Shown: positions 1 to 10,265, counted from the stretch's first letter. The stretch: DNA of 64,000 nucleotides from Epithemia pelagica (GCA_946965045.2 OX337232.1:62001-126000), one strand, 5' to 3'. The notes: generated by a model from the letters alone, not told the origin. Numbers and translations: made by a program.

Positions 1-124
1 CTTATCCCGATAACCCAACCACACACCAGTGGTGGTACCAATGCCGTCCGGTATTCAAGGAGGAAGATGATCGCCCTCGTTTGGTCTCGAACATTATTTG
101 TGCGACTACCCGCCCGCGCCAGTC

Positions 125-140
125 AGATTTTGACGTGAAC
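125..140 (+). promoter_or_regulatory. Upstream box of the BTB family (first of two)
   Basis: AGATTTTGACGTGAAC, 198 bases before the start at 338. It matches the box found before other family members (AGGTTTTGAGGTGAA). This copy contains TGACGT, the core bound by bZIP factors; that reading is inference. Confidence 0.45.
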
Positions 141-213
141 GCTAGCGAAGGAGCCAGTAGTAGAAATCACACGACTCATAAGTCGTGACTCGCCGCCCGC
201 GTGTGCATCAGTC

Positions 214-229
214 AAGTTTTTATGTGAAC
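214..229 (+). promoter_or_regulatory. Upstream box of the BTB family (second of two)
   Basis: AAGTTTTTATGTGAAC, preceded by CAGTC as in the first box, 109 bases before the ATG at 338. The pair is kept in the neighbouring paralog at 3211 and 3280. Confidence 0.4.
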
Positions 230-337
230 ATTCCTCAACGAAGGACGCCACCATACAGCCCAATCGAACCACGAGAAAGAGCGGAATCGCAATCGCCTTG
301 TCCTTTTCCTCAGCAAAGCAACAGACAACGTATTAGT

Positions 338-1717
338 ATGAGGTTTGCGAAACTGTTTGTCTCCTTTCTACTCGGTCCAAAACATTCTCAGGAACAATCC
401 TCCAGGTTGGATCACCTTTTGGAAATCCAACGCTCTCCGCTGGGGCTTGCTACCGGACGAATGGATCGCCCGTGGTTTCCTTCTCCAAGGATGAGTTCCA
501 TGGATGACGACCGCATTGAGTATATTTTTGATTTGTTGCGGGATGGCAAAGTGAAGCTCCCCCACGACAGCACCGTCACCAAGGACACTTTGCTGAAAGA
601 GTTGAAATTTTATGGATTGGATCAGAATACAACCGATATCGTATTGTCGAATGCCATTGAGGTTTCCTCTCGTCCGTCTCCTCCTCCTGAGGTTTACGCC
701 GTAGCAGCGGTCGATTATCTCTATTCGTTGGAACAAGCCTGTGAGAAGCGTATCAAGGAACTAGACAAGGAACTGTACCCTTTTGAATACAAGCGCAATT
801 GTACAACATTGGCTCTCCATATCTTTCGGGAATTCAAGAAAACGAATACATGGAAGATTCACGTGGACAAGTATGACGACAAGGAATCATTTGCGATTCT
901 AAAAAATGTAGTAAGCCATCGACCTCCAGGTTTGGAGAAGTTTCATCAGGACTGTTTGGCACACTTCGGCTTGGCGTACAAATTTATTCAAATCCAGTCT
1001 AGCAGCTGGTGGAGGTGGAGGAATGAGTTTCTTATAACATTGAAGAAAGTTCGTGGAGAAGACAAAGGGAGATGGGAACGCTCCGGGCTGGCTGCTGGAC
1101 GAATGGACCCCCCTTGGTTTTCTTCTCCAAAGAGTTCCAAGGATGACGACCGCATTCAGTATATTTTTGAGTTTCTGCGGCATGGTAAAGTCGAGCTCCC
1201 GCACGACAGTACTGTGACCAAGGAAACTTTGTTAAAAGAGTTGGAATTCTATGGACTAGAAAAGAATACCACCGATATCATGTTGTCGAAGGCCATTCAG
1301 GTCTCGTCCTCTCGTTCCTCCTCTCCTCCTCCAGAAGTATCCACCGTCGACGCACTCGATTACCTCGATTCGTTGGAACAAGCTTGTGAAGAGGATATCG
1401 AGAAACTCAAGGAGGAACTGTACCCTTTTGAATACAAGCGCAATTGTACAAAACTGGCTCTCTATATCTTTCGGGAATTGAAGAAACACCCCAATAAGTG
1501 GAAGATCCATGTAAGCGATGAATATAGCCGCGATTGGCGTGAGAAGGAAGCATACGCGACCGTTTCCAAGGTTCGCAACAATCGACCTCAAGGTTTGGAG
1601 AAGTTTCATCAAGACAGTTTGGCACACTTTGGCTTAGCGTACAAATGTATTGAACATAAGCGCCTTCGTCAGTATTCGAGTGATTTCGAGTTTATAATCA
1701 CATTGGAAAAAGCTTGA
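338..1717 (+). CDS. Half-BTB protein with two internal repeat units
   Basis: Member of the BTB/KCTD-like family of this locus, 459 residues from ATG 338. The frame is open back to 185, but the ATG at MRFAKLFVSF is shared with the paralog at 3422 and lies after both upstream boxes, so I chose it. Two units of about 205 residues follow (36-242 and 251-459). Each holds the second half of a BTB fold (DDDRIEYIFDLLRDGKVKLP), TKDTLLKELKFYGL, a central helix YKRNCTTLALHIFREFKK (about 151-168) and a terminal FHQDCLAHFGLAYKFI (about 202-217). The first half of the BTB fold (the FLVEGLSVDVPQ strand and LLDxFPDTKL helix of the relatives) is absent from both units. The leader MRFAKLFVSFLLG could be a short targeting segment. 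Function unknown; dimer or Cullin-3 contacts normally made by the missing half would be affected (inference). Confidence 0.8.
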   Translation: MRFAKLFVSFLLGPKHSQEQSSRLDHLLEIQRSPLGLATGRMDRPWFPSPRMSSMDDDRIEYIFDLLRDGKVKLPHDSTVTKDTLLKELKFYGLDQNTTDIVLSNAIEVSSRPSPPPEVYAVAAVDYLYSLEQACEKRIKELDKELYPFEYKRNCTTLALHIFREFKKTNTWKIHVDKYDDKESFAILKNVVSHRPPGLEKFHQDCLAHFGLAYKFIQIQSSSWWRWRNEFLITLKKVRGEDKGRWERSGLAAGRMDPPWFSSPKSSKDDDRIQYIFEFLRHGKVELPHDSTVTKETLLKELEFYGLEKNTTDIMLSKAIQVSSSRSSSPPPEVSTVDALDYLDSLEQACEEDIEKLKEELYPFEYKRNCTKLALYIFRELKKHPNKWKIHVSDEYSRDWREKEAYATVSKVRNNRPQGLEKFHQDSLAHFGLAYKCIEHKRLRQYSSDFEFIITLEKA

Positions 1718-2649
1718 AAGACAACCGAAGAGACTTTTTAAACCATTCCAAGAGCTCCTCCAAGTCTCTAAGGACACGACATTGCATTTGTTTGTCTGTA
1801 GCAATTGCCAAAGACTTTGAATACTATTAACCCGGACTTTATTTTTATGTTAAGCTGAACTATACATTCGCGGTCCCCATGGAATCGGGTAGTAATAGGA
1901 ATGGCGCCTTTGGGCGGAGCAATGGAGAAACCACCAACCGACTCCTATCGACGCACGTGGACGGACCCTGGCTGTTTCACCATACTAGTAGACGGACGAC
2001 TTGAGGCTTTGTCCCCAACGAATTCGGATCGAGCGAATCCTTGTCGCTTGTCGACGACGTGCTACTAGATACACGACACGACCATTTGTACTGCTACTTG
2101 CGTTTGTTCTGGTTGGAGCTATTCCACTAGCATATATACTTGTAGTAGTAGAGCCACATTCTCATCCTTCGGGTGTTGGTTGGTATTGGTCGACCGACGC
2201 GCAGAATCCCCGTCAATTTCTTCGAGGAGACACACATAAAAGACGACGATGAGACGGCGCACCCGTGTTTTGTTTGGTTTGGTCGGAACACGAACCATTC
2301 GTTTCGACTCCACCACAACCACCAGAAAGGCTATAGGTAGGTATACACTTGTTTGTCCACAACGAGTTTTGGATTGAGGAGAATCGTCCATGAGACTTTC
2401 TTGTTGTCTTGTTGTCCTTGAGCGTGTACTCCTTTGGCCTTGGAGTGTGATTGGGAGCATCCAATGAATGAATCATGTCTTTGCAGAAGTATAGCATAGA
2501 AGGGCTTAGTCCGACCAAAAATGGCGTGGTGGTTTCTCGAGATAGAGGAGGAGGAGGGTAAGGAGTGTGGGCGGAATCGTTTGTGTGCTTCTTGAAACAC
2601 GTGACATTCACTGAGTCGATACGACATGACCAACCAGAGGAGGGGGGAG
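1718..2649. other. Intergenic region
   Basis: No convincing gene. The first 350 bases are the 3' part of the duplicated unit, with a counterpart at 4766-5150. The open frames between 2119 and 2755 on the minus strand lack recognisable domains and overlap each other in several frames. Confidence 0.6.
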
Positions 2650-2860
2650 GATGATCCAGCATCCTCCGCCGCTGTACTCCTTTCCACGAACCCGCAGCAA
2701 CACGAGCAAGAGCAACCAGAGTCACCGCAGTCAGGCGAGTAGCAGTAGTAGCCACAAGAGTGTCACCACCTTTACCAGATTGGCACGATCCTTTTCATGT
2801 GCGGCACCCTTCTTTGCGTCCAAACCAACCACACCAGTCCAATCATCTACCCACACAATC
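2650..2860 (+). pseudogene. Relic of the N-terminal part of the disordered-protein gene
   Basis: Read on the plus strand, this gives QSHRSQASSSSSHKSV, TTFTRLARSFS and CAAPFF. These match residues about 118-150 of the protein encoded on the minus strand at 5708-9475 (QSHRSQASSSSSHKSVATFT, GLARSLSYAAPSF). The DNA match covers about 180 bases. It is therefore an inverted partial copy of that gene and not a gene of its own. The frame closes soon after the matched segment. Confidence 0.75.
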
Positions 2861-3210
2861 CCTGAATTTGGTTTCCATCCTTTCACAAGCACCCAAAACC
2901 AATCTCGTTGACAGCAAACTTTTGTTCCGTCCCTCCCGTTTCACCAACTTGTCCTGTCGTGGTGTTTCCTCCCACTCGCCCAGTTTCCTTTCCAACAAGA
3001 ACAACAAGCATTGATGATGATGATACCGTTGTTGCACGGGAAGTTCTATGTTCGTAACCCGTCGTCCACCACCAACAACACAAAAATGACCCTCTGGAAC
3101 AACACGACGAAAAGTCTGTTCCCAGACGACTATACTGCGAACCGACGACAAAAGTTTCGAAATAATTATTTGTGCGACTCCCCCAGAGCCAGAGCGATTT
3201 CGCGCCAGTC

Positions 3211-3226
3211 AGATTTTTACGTGAAC
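3211..3226 (+). promoter_or_regulatory. Upstream box of the BTB family (first of two)
   Basis: AGATTTTTACGTGAAC, 196 bases before ATG 3422; counterpart of the box at 125. Confidence 0.45.
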
Positions 3227-3279
3227 CCCAGCGGAGGAGCCGTCACAAGAGTCGTGACTCGCGCGCGTGTGCACCAGTC

Positions 3280-3295
3280 AAGTTTTTATGTGAAC
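3280..3295 (+). promoter_or_regulatory. Upstream box of the BTB family (second of two)
   Basis: AAGTTTTTATGTGAAC, 127 bases before ATG 3422; identical to the box at 214. Confidence 0.4.
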
Positions 3296-3421
3296 ACTCC
3301 GCAACGACCAACACATAGCAAAAGTCCAATCAAACGGTGCACGAGCAAAAAACCACGAGAACGAGCGGAACCACAATCGCCTTGTCCTTTTCCTCAGCAA
3401 CACAACAAACGACGCATCAGT

Positions 3422-4765
3422 ATGAGGTTTGCGAAACTGTTTGTCTCCTTTCTACTCGGTCCAAAATGTTCTCAAGAACAATCCTCCAGGTTGGATCACC
3501 TTTTGGAAATCCAACGCTCTCCGCTGGGACTTGCTACCAGACGAAAAAGTCGCCCGTGGTTTCCTTCTCCAAGGATGAGTTCCATGGATGACGACCGCAT
3601 TGAGTATATTTTTGATTTTTTACGGAATGGCAAAGTCGAGCTCCCCCAGGACAGCACAGTCACCAAGGACACTTTGTTGAAAGAGTTGAAATTTTATGGA
3701 TTGGACCAAAAAACAAGCGATATCGTGTTGTCAAACGCCATTGAGGTTGACGCTATCAAAACGGTCGATTATCTCTATTCCTTGGAACAAGCCTGTGAGA
3801 AGTATATCAAGCAACTTGACGAGGAACTTTACCCGTTTAAATACAAACGCGATTGTACAAAATTGGCTCTCCATATCTTTCGGGAATTCAAGAAAACGAA
3901 TAAATGGAAGATTCATGTGGACAAGGATGACGACTACGAAGCGTTTGCGAGTCTCTTAAATGTAGTAAGCCATCGACCTCAAGGTTTGGAGAAGTTTCAT
4001 CACGAATCTTTGGCACACTTCGGCTTGGCGTACAAATTTATTGAAAGTCAATCCAGTAGCTTGAGGAAGAGCAAGTTTATCATAACATTGAAAAAAGTTG
4101 GTGAAAAAGACAATGGGGGATGGCGACGCTCTCGGCTGCTTGCCGGACGAATGGATCCCCCTTGGCTTCCTTCTCCAAGTAGTTCCAAGGAGGACGACCG
4201 CATTGAGTATATTTTTGAGTTTTTGCGGAATGGTAAAGTCGAGCTCCCCCACGACAGCACAGTCACCAAGGAAACTTTGTTGAAAGAGTTGGTATTTTAT
4301 GGATTGAACGAGAATACAAGCGATATCGTGTTGTCGAATGCCATTCAGGTCTCGTCCTCTGGTCCCTCCTCTCCTCCTCCTGAGGTATCCGCTGTCGATG
4401 CACTCGATGATATCTTTTCGTTAGAACAATCTTGTGAAGAGCATATCAAGAAACTCAAGGAGGAACTGTACCGGTTTGAATACAAACGCGATTGTACAAA
4501 ACTGGCACTGTATATCTTTCGGGAGTTCAAGAAAACCCCCAACAAGTGGCAGATCTATTTGAGCAATAAAAGGAGCTGCGAGTGGTATGAGATGGAAGCA
4601 TACTTGACCGTTTCCGATATTCGCAACAATCGACCTCAAGGTTTGGAGACGTTTCATCAAGACAGTTTGGCACACTTTGGCTTGGCGTACAAATGTATTA
4701 AACATGAGCGCTTTGATTGGTACCCGTATGATGCCGAGTGTATAATCACATTGGAAAAAGCTTGA
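3422..4765 (+). CDS. Half-BTB protein with two internal repeat units, paralog of 338-1717
   Basis: 447 residues from ATG 3422 (MRFAKLFVSFLLGPKCSQEQ). The frame is open upstream to 3011, but that part crosses the two upstream boxes and is probably untranslated. As in the neighbour, two units each carry DDDRIEYIFDFLRNGKVELP, TKDTLLKELKFYGL, a YKRDCTKLALHIFREFKK helix and a terminal motif (FHHESLAHFGLAYKFI in unit 1, FHQDSLAHFGLAYKCI in unit 2). Again the first half of each BTB fold is missing. Unit 1 has lost the proline/serine-rich linker (PSPPPEV) that follows NAIEV in the neighbour, while unit 2 keeps it. Same presumed, unknown function as its neighbour. Confidence 0.8.
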   Translation: MRFAKLFVSFLLGPKCSQEQSSRLDHLLEIQRSPLGLATRRKSRPWFPSPRMSSMDDDRIEYIFDFLRNGKVELPQDSTVTKDTLLKELKFYGLDQKTSDIVLSNAIEVDAIKTVDYLYSLEQACEKYIKQLDEELYPFKYKRDCTKLALHIFREFKKTNKWKIHVDKDDDYEAFASLLNVVSHRPQGLEKFHHESLAHFGLAYKFIESQSSSLRKSKFIITLKKVGEKDNGGWRRSRLLAGRMDPPWLPSPSSSKEDDRIEYIFEFLRNGKVELPHDSTVTKETLLKELVFYGLNENTSDIVLSNAIQVSSSGPSSPPPEVSAVDALDDIFSLEQSCEEHIKKLKEELYRFEYKRDCTKLALYIFREFKKTPNKWQIYLSNKRSCEWYEMEAYLTVSDIRNNRPQGLETFHQDSLAHFGLAYKCIKHERFDWYPYDAECIITLEKA

Positions 4766-5115
4766 AAGACAAACAAGGTGACTGCCATGAATAAGGGCTA
4801 CTCTTCCTAAACCATTCAAAGAGCTCCTCCAAGTCTCTGAGGACACGACATAGCAACTGTTATTCTGTAGCAATTCCGAAAGAATTGGAATAATACTTTC
4901 CCGAACGTTGTTTTTATGTCAAGCTGAACCATACATTCGCGGTTCCCATGCAATCGGGTAGAAGGACACCAGGATGGCGCGTTTGGGCGGAACAGTGGAG
5001 AAACCACCAATCAACTCGTATTGACTGCACGTGGACGGCCCCCTGGCTGTTTCACCATACTAGTAGACGGACGACTTGAGACTTTGCCCCCAACGAATTC
5101 GTATCGAGCGAATCC

Positions 5116-5370
5116 TTGTCGCTTGTCTTCGATGTAGTACTACATACAACCAATGAATCGAACATTGTGGTGGACAGGCATAACCACATGGAAGCAATTG
5201 CAACTCTTTCAAATGTAGTAAAGACAATCGACCAAAAGGTTTGGGGAAGTTCCATCACAACTGTTTGGGCACACTTTGGCTTGGCGTACAAATTTATCAA
5301 AAAAACTGTACTATCAGTACCTGGGCTGAGTATACGATAACTGTAGAAAAAGCTGGCAAGTGAAATGTAA
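5116..5370 (+). pseudogene. C-terminal fragment of a third half-BTB gene
   Basis: A degenerate frame gives VDRHNHMEAIATLSNVVKT then WAHFGLAYKFIKK, matching the region between the central helix and the terminal FGLAYKFI motif of the two genes upstream. The HQDCL part is altered and no start or BTB segment remains. Deleted relic. Confidence 0.7.
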
Positions 5371-5539
5371 AATGGAGAGATTCAAAAATCAAGAACTATT
5401 TTCAAAGCATTGAGGATTACACACAATGCGACTTTGCTAAGTGATACGCTTCAATCCGTGAGATTCTTTGACGAGTATAGTATTTTAAAATCAAGCAGTA
5501 GAGAACAATGTTGTCCAAAATCAAGCTACCAGTTGGTTG

Positions 5540-5610
5540 CATTCGTACCGCCAAGACTGTGGAGCGTTCTTCGGCTTGACGTACAAAATCGGAAGGCATA
5601 CAATGTATCC
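5540..5610 (+). pseudogene. Small relic of a BTB-family C-terminal motif
   Basis: The bases around 5560-5600 (AAGACTGTGGAGCGTTCTTC then GGCTTGACGTACAAAAT) resemble the codons for QDCLAFFGLTYK seen in the gene at 19152-20063. The surrounding frame is closed. A short match, so only a suggestion. Confidence 0.35.
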
Positions 5611-5707
5611 ACGCTGTTTTCATTTTGAAACTTGAGTGGTGTGCTCCATCATAGAGTTACTGTCCAATAGAAAGAGTACTGATGGGAATCCCATCACGGC
5701 CTCCTCT

Positions 5708-8700
5708 TCAGAAAGTGTTTGTCCACAACATGTCGTTGTGGGACAGTGTGTTTGTGCTTGTACTGTCGCCATCGAAATGGAATGAATGATTGTCGTAGAT
5801 AAACGCCAAATGTGGTCCACTTTCCGTGTCGGTTTCATCTTCGATCAAAAAGGCAGAGGAGTATGCTGGTTTCGATCGTAGAGGAGCGGGTGTTTTGCGG
5901 TTGCCATGGAATGGGTGCAGCTTGTCGGATGGAGTCGTTTTTGTGGTTGGAAGCCACAAACAAAGGTTCATTTCGGCATTGGGGTCACAAACTTGGCCCC
6001 CGCAATCCTCCTTGGCATCATCGTCGTCGTCGTGGTCGTCGTCGAGCAAGGCCAAAGATCGTGGTGTTTGGGAACAGCGAAGATTCTTATTGTTGGTGTC
6101 CAGAACACTGTAATCATCCTGACATTGCAATTCCCAAAAGTAATCTCGTTTTTGATGGTTGGACTGATAGGTTTTGTACTTGGCGCAGTGTCGTCGTCGT
6201 GGACTCTTGGGTTTGGTACTGGGCGAACGCTTGCGTCGTCGTGGAGAAACGCAACTCCTCGTGGTGGCGGTGGTGGTAGGTCGGTGCGCTCGGATGGTAA
6301 TCGCGTCTTCCTTATGGGGATCCAGGAGAATGCTGATTCCATCTTCACTGTCCTGGGGGGCGTGGCTGCTACTGGCCCCAATGCTATCGTCACTGCTGCT
6401 GCTACTGCCATTTCCGCTCGAGCGTCGTCGCGAAACGCCGACGGTACTTTCCATGCTGCGCTTGAGAATTTCAACGCCATGTTCCAAGAAGTGCACACGA
6501 AAGGGAGACCAAGGCTCCTCCGTATCGTCGTGGTTCGGTGGTTCTTGCGATTGCGATCGGTCTCTCCGTTGTTGGTGGTGTTCCAGGAGACTTTGAGTCG
6601 TCACATAAACGTGGTCCTTATTAGAGTGTGGGTGGTCACCAACAGTGGGTGTGCAGGAACTGGTCAAGGTTCGACAGGGATCCTTTGTTCTCCCACAGAC
6701 CTCGCCCGTGTACAGCAAGTCATCCTCGTCGTCGTCGTTGTCGTCATCGTCGAGCGAGGGGTGATTGGCCGCCACGGAATTGTCGGCATCGTAGTCATGA
6801 GTGTAATCACGACGATGGACAATACAGGAATCTTCGTCATCATCATCATCCTCGTCATCGTCTTCATGTCGACTCGTCGACGATCGCGTCGTATTCGTTC
6901 CAGTACTAGTTGAGGACCCGGTTTGAGTCGAATCAAGACTGCAATTAATGGCATCTTGCTTGGATGGTTTGCAGGGATAGTGCAACTCTTCGTCCTCGTC
7001 ATCCTTCTCCTCCTTTGTGGATTGTGGTCGGTCGTTTTCGTGAAGTACCACAATCACCTTGTTGTTCTTGTCGTTGCCCTTGGTATTCTTGAGTTGCTGT
7101 TGTGAGTGGGGAGAGTTTATATTTGTATGATTCTGGTCGCCCGAGCTCTTGTTCCTTGGATTGCTCCAATTTCGTTTGAGAAGAAGGGGCTTACTATTGG
7201 ATCGAATCGTTCCTCCTTTTCCTCGTTCTCGTAGTTGTCTGTTGCGATGCCGCTGATGCAAGAGACCAAACTTTTTCTTGGTCGAGAGACGGGGGCGTTG
7301 TGAGGACTGGTTGGGCAATGGCATTACTTCGGTACCTCCTCCTTCTACTTCTTCTCCTTCGGGCGATACAATTTGCAATTGGACCGCATTCGCCATGTTG
7401 GATCCCTGGACAATGGTAGTGGTGGTGGTGAGAGGTGCGTCCTGGTGGGTGGAAGAGGGGGAGCCAAGAGTCTCGGCAGCAGCACCCGCAAGAATAGGGG
7501 TATTGGTGCTGCGTCGTCGTCCCATTGGCCAAGCGATGGACCGTCGTCGTCGCCATCGGGGTGTCGTTGGTGTTGTGGTGGTGGTACGAGTCGAATCAGT
7601 GGCACCATTTTCGGGAGACAGGAGATTGGTATTCGTTGGTGTGGCAAAACACGTGTCCGTTGTTTGGGGTGTGGCGGAGCATGCAGTGGTGTCGTCCTTC
7701 CGGGAGTTGTTGGAGTTGTGGGAGTTGGTTCTCGTTGTTGTTGCGTTGGGAGAGGAGGTGCGTGGAAGGTCCTTGTGGGTGGTGTTGTTGGCGCTGGGGG
7801 GAGAAGAATGAACCACGTCGGAGGCGGCGGCGGCGGTAAACCGTCGGAGACGTTCGGTATGATTGCGCAGAATGCTCCGCAATACGGGGGCCTTCTGCAC
7901 GTCGTGGTCCTGGTTGTTGTTGTTCTCGTGGGGTTTGTCGTTGGCCGGTTGCGGCACGGCAAACGGCTGGTCTGGTGGTGTTGTTTCCTGGTTCTCCTTC
8001 TCCTTGTCGTCGTCCGAATCATCCTTCTTGTCAGTTTCGTCTGGTTCTTCTTGCTCTTCGTCGTCGTCCTCTTCAAACGACAGTAGTGACGGCAAGAGTC
8101 GTTGCAGTGGACTGACGAGACGGTGTTTGCTGACATTGCCCACAAAGGGGGTTTCCTCTTGGGGTTGTTGGTGCAACCGCTCCAGGCTCGTCAAATCATG
8201 ATTGGATTGGTACTTCTTGTTGTTCTTGTTCTTTTCAAAAGACGAAAGGATTTTGGGTTCCAACAATCGTGGTTCTTCTTCTTCTTGTTGTTGTTGTTCT
8301 TCTTCTTCTTTGGATTGTGGGAGCAATCGTGAAAGGGTATTGTTGTTCTTTTCAAACGACGAAATAATTTTGGGTTCCAACAGTTGGGGTTCTTCTTGTT
8401 CTGGTTCTTGTGGGAGCAATCGTGAAAGGGTAGTGTTGCCAGAATCATTCTGACTCGTCGGGTTCTTGGTGGTGGTGGTACTCGGGTTCTTGTGCTTGTT
8501 GTTGTTGAGGCGGTGATGGTTCGCAGCAGCTGGAAATTGCTGGGAGGATACCGAGGAAATGGATGACCCAAGGGACCAGGACGACGAGGACGAAGCGGCG
8601 TCACTCTCCTCTTGTTCATTTTCGTCCTCCTGGTTCTGGTCGTCGTCGTGGGACGAGTTCGGTTCCAGCACACTACGTCCTTGTTGTTGGTTGGTAGTCG

Positions 8701-9475
8701 TCGTCAAGGAGTGGCTGTGGGGAACTGGTTGGTTCTTGTTCTTCTTGTTCCAACTGTTCTGGTTCCTAGTATTCCTATTCTTCTTGGTCTTGTTGTGTTG
8801 TACTGGATGGGGACACAGAACTTCGAGTGCCACAGCGGCATTCTCCTTGCTTCTTCTTCGTCTGGTCGAGTACGCGGGGCGAGTGGTGGGCGGAAGCACC
8901 ACGACCGGATAACGATGGAGTGGCTCCTCCTTATCCTCATGGTGGGAGAAGGAACTGACCGATTGGGTTGGTGCAGAATGATGATGATGAGAGTGCTGCG
9001 GTTCGTTCGAAACAGCCAAGACTGCTGGAACACGATTCTCCTCCTCCTCCTCCTCCTCTTGGTCGTGATGTTGTCGTTTGGTACCAAAGGAAGGTGCCGC
9101 ATACGACAAGGATCGTGCCAATCCGGTAAAGGTGGCGACACTCTTGTGGCTGCTGCTGCTACTGGCCTGACTGCGGTGACTTTGCTTGCTCGTGCTGTGG
9201 CTCGTGTTGCCGCTGCGAGTTTTGGAAAGTAGTACGGCGGCGGATGCCAGATCAGTCTCCTCGTCTTGTGGTGCTTGTACCGACGAAACCGAGGACGATG
9301 ACGATCGCGCCAAGAGGGGAATGTGATCCGAGGGAGCCGCGTGAGATTGTCGTTGTTGGTGTTGACGACGACGTTGGTGGCGTCCTTGTTTCCAGTGCAC
9401 CAATTGTTGCTTTTTGCGAGCCGCCGCCGCCGCAAACGACAAGGATGAAGTCAAAGTGCTGGTTCCATCCGTCAT
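5708..9475 (-). CDS. Large intrinsically disordered protein
   Basis: 1255 residues in a single exon, ATG at 9475. No known catalytic domain is visible. The protein is built of low-complexity stretches: an alanine/glutamine/arginine-rich start, serine runs, several Glu/Asp blocks (about residues 140, 270, 395, 480, 840-880), Asn/Lys and Thr-rich runs, and RRR/SPRRR patches near 1080-1110 that could act as nuclear localisation signals. The most ordered-looking segments are WSPFRVHFLEHGVEILKRSM (about 980) and the C-terminal part after YFWELQCQDDYSVLD, which includes NAEMNLCLWLP, PAYSSAFLIEDETD and a final MLWTNTF. Relics of an N-terminal part (2650-2860) and of the C-terminal part (18740-19080) keep the same frame, which supports this frame as the coding one. 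Function unknown; a nuclear or scaffold role is only a guess. Confidence 0.65.
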   Translation of the reverse strand: MTDGTSTLTSSLSFAAAAARKKQQLVHWKQGRHQRRRQHQQRQSHAAPSDHIPLLARSSSSSVSSVQAPQDEETDLASAAVLLSKTRSGNTSHSTSKQSHRSQASSSSSHKSVATFTGLARSLSYAAPSFGTKRQHHDQEEEEEEENRVPAVLAVSNEPQHSHHHHSAPTQSVSSFSHHEDKEEPLHRYPVVVLPPTTRPAYSTRRRRSKENAAVALEVLCPHPVQHNKTKKNRNTRNQNSWNKKNKNQPVPHSHSLTTTTNQQQGRSVLEPNSSHDDDQNQEDENEQEESDAASSSSSWSLGSSISSVSSQQFPAAANHHRLNNNKHKNPSTTTTKNPTSQNDSGNTTLSRLLPQEPEQEEPQLLEPKIISSFEKNNNTLSRLLPQSKEEEEQQQQEEEEPRLLEPKILSSFEKNKNNKKYQSNHDLTSLERLHQQPQEETPFVGNVSKHRLVSPLQRLLPSLLSFEEDDDEEQEEPDETDKKDDSDDDKEKENQETTPPDQPFAVPQPANDKPHENNNNQDHDVQKAPVLRSILRNHTERLRRFTAAAASDVVHSSPPSANNTTHKDLPRTSSPNATTTRTNSHNSNNSRKDDTTACSATPQTTDTCFATPTNTNLLSPENGATDSTRTTTTTPTTPRWRRRRSIAWPMGRRRSTNTPILAGAAAETLGSPSSTHQDAPLTTTTTIVQGSNMANAVQLQIVSPEGEEVEGGGTEVMPLPNQSSQRPRLSTKKKFGLLHQRHRNRQLRERGKGGTIRSNSKPLLLKRNWSNPRNKSSGDQNHTNINSPHSQQQLKNTKGNDKNNKVIVVLHENDRPQSTKEEKDDEDEELHYPCKPSKQDAINCSLDSTQTGSSTSTGTNTTRSSTSRHEDDDEDDDDDEDSCIVHRRDYTHDYDADNSVAANHPSLDDDDNDDDEDDLLYTGEVCGRTKDPCRTLTSSCTPTVGDHPHSNKDHVYVTTQSLLEHHQQRRDRSQSQEPPNHDDTEEPWSPFRVHFLEHGVEILKRSMESTVGVSRRRSSGNGSSSSSDDSIGASSSHAPQDSEDGISILLDPHKEDAITIRAHRPTTTATTRSCVSPRRRKRSPSTKPKSPRRRHCAKYKTYQSNHQKRDYFWELQCQDDYSVLDTNNKNLRCSQTPRSLALLDDDHDDDDDAKEDCGGQVCDPNAEMNLCLWLPTTKTTPSDKLHPFHGNRKTPAPLRSKPAYSSAFLIEDETDTESGPHLAFIYDNHSFHFDGDSTSTNTLSHNDMLWTNTF

Positions 9476-10265
9476 GGTGGCTGTATGAATTTACTAGACA
9501 AGGAACACTCGTCTCCATGAGAATGAGAAAGCAACACCCGAACGACGGCGCAAAGGGACCTTGCTGGAGTCTGTGACGGCCGGATCGATCCGAGGCGGCC
9601 GACTGTGGCGTTTCGGCGCACCTATAGTTCTAGGCTTTTCTTTGAAACTATGTGACGGGCCGGCCTTGGATCTTGATAAACAGCTGTTCGGGAGGGAGCC
9701 CATTTGGGGGAACGCGCGCACGACGAGCCTTCCAAAACACAACCATTCGTAGGGTGGCACACTTTTTTAGACATGCGCATCCAACAAAAAGAGAGATTCT
9801 CTGTCCCACCCCAAAACGTTTGGTTTTGTGAGCTGCTGTGATTCTTCCATTGGTAGATTCCAGCCACCACAGGAGTTCTCGTTGTTGTTGTTGTTGTTGC
9901 TGTGCTGGATGCAAGGGGAGTGTGACCTTGTCGGCCGTGGAATGGAAACATGCCATGCGTCTCTCCCCTTTTGCCGTGGTGGAATTCTCAGTACGTATAC
10001 CTTCAATTTCGACAGTCCCACAACCATTCGTATGGATTCTCGTGCTGATTCCACAGTCTTTAGTTCAAGACTCATTCAAAAGACACCACTGGGATACGAG
10101 GTTGCATCCTTCCATGGATTTGAAGGACGGACCGTCCACTGGAAAAATCAGTCCACTGGAAAAATCTGTATTCCCTTCTTGTGTCCGTAATGGAGTGGTG
10201 CAAGACTATTTCCGCTCGACATGGGGAAAACTCGTACTCTAGACCCCAACTTTGGTTCGTATAAT
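9476..10265. other. Intergenic region upstream of the disordered-protein gene
   Basis: No convincing gene. It holds a GTT microsatellite at 9881-9899 and a direct 17-base duplication (GTCCACTGGAAAAATCA) at about 10134-10166. The promoter of the minus-strand gene should lie in its left part; no clear TATA element was recognised. Confidence 0.5.

Larger units (their letters stand above)
88..2075 (+). repeat. Segmental duplication, copy 1 of the half-BTB gene unit
   Basis: This stretch and 3157-5150 are two tandem copies of one unit of about 2 kb. The match runs from shared upstream sequence (TTATTTGTGCGACT) through the gene to the shared tail (CATACTAGTAGACGGACGAC at 1981 and 5061). The copies differ by scattered substitutions and small indels, so the event is not very recent. 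Visual alignment only. Confidence 0.85.
3157..5150 (+). repeat. Segmental duplication, copy 2 of the half-BTB gene unit
   Basis: Partner of 88-2075. It contains the paralogous gene at 3422-4765 with the same pair of upstream boxes and the same 3' flank. Confidence 0.85.

Noticed and set aside
3011-3421. N-terminal extension of the second half-BTB gene from an ATG at 3011
   Set aside because: It crosses both upstream boxes, and the paralog at 338 has no matching extension upstream of its own boxes.
5812-9232. Long open frames on the plus strand and in other minus frames (for example 5906-6913, 7345-8145, 8612-9232)
   Set aside because: They are shadows of the repetitive codons of the disordered-protein gene on the minus strand. 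Their translations are artificial Val/Arg/Ser runs without domains.
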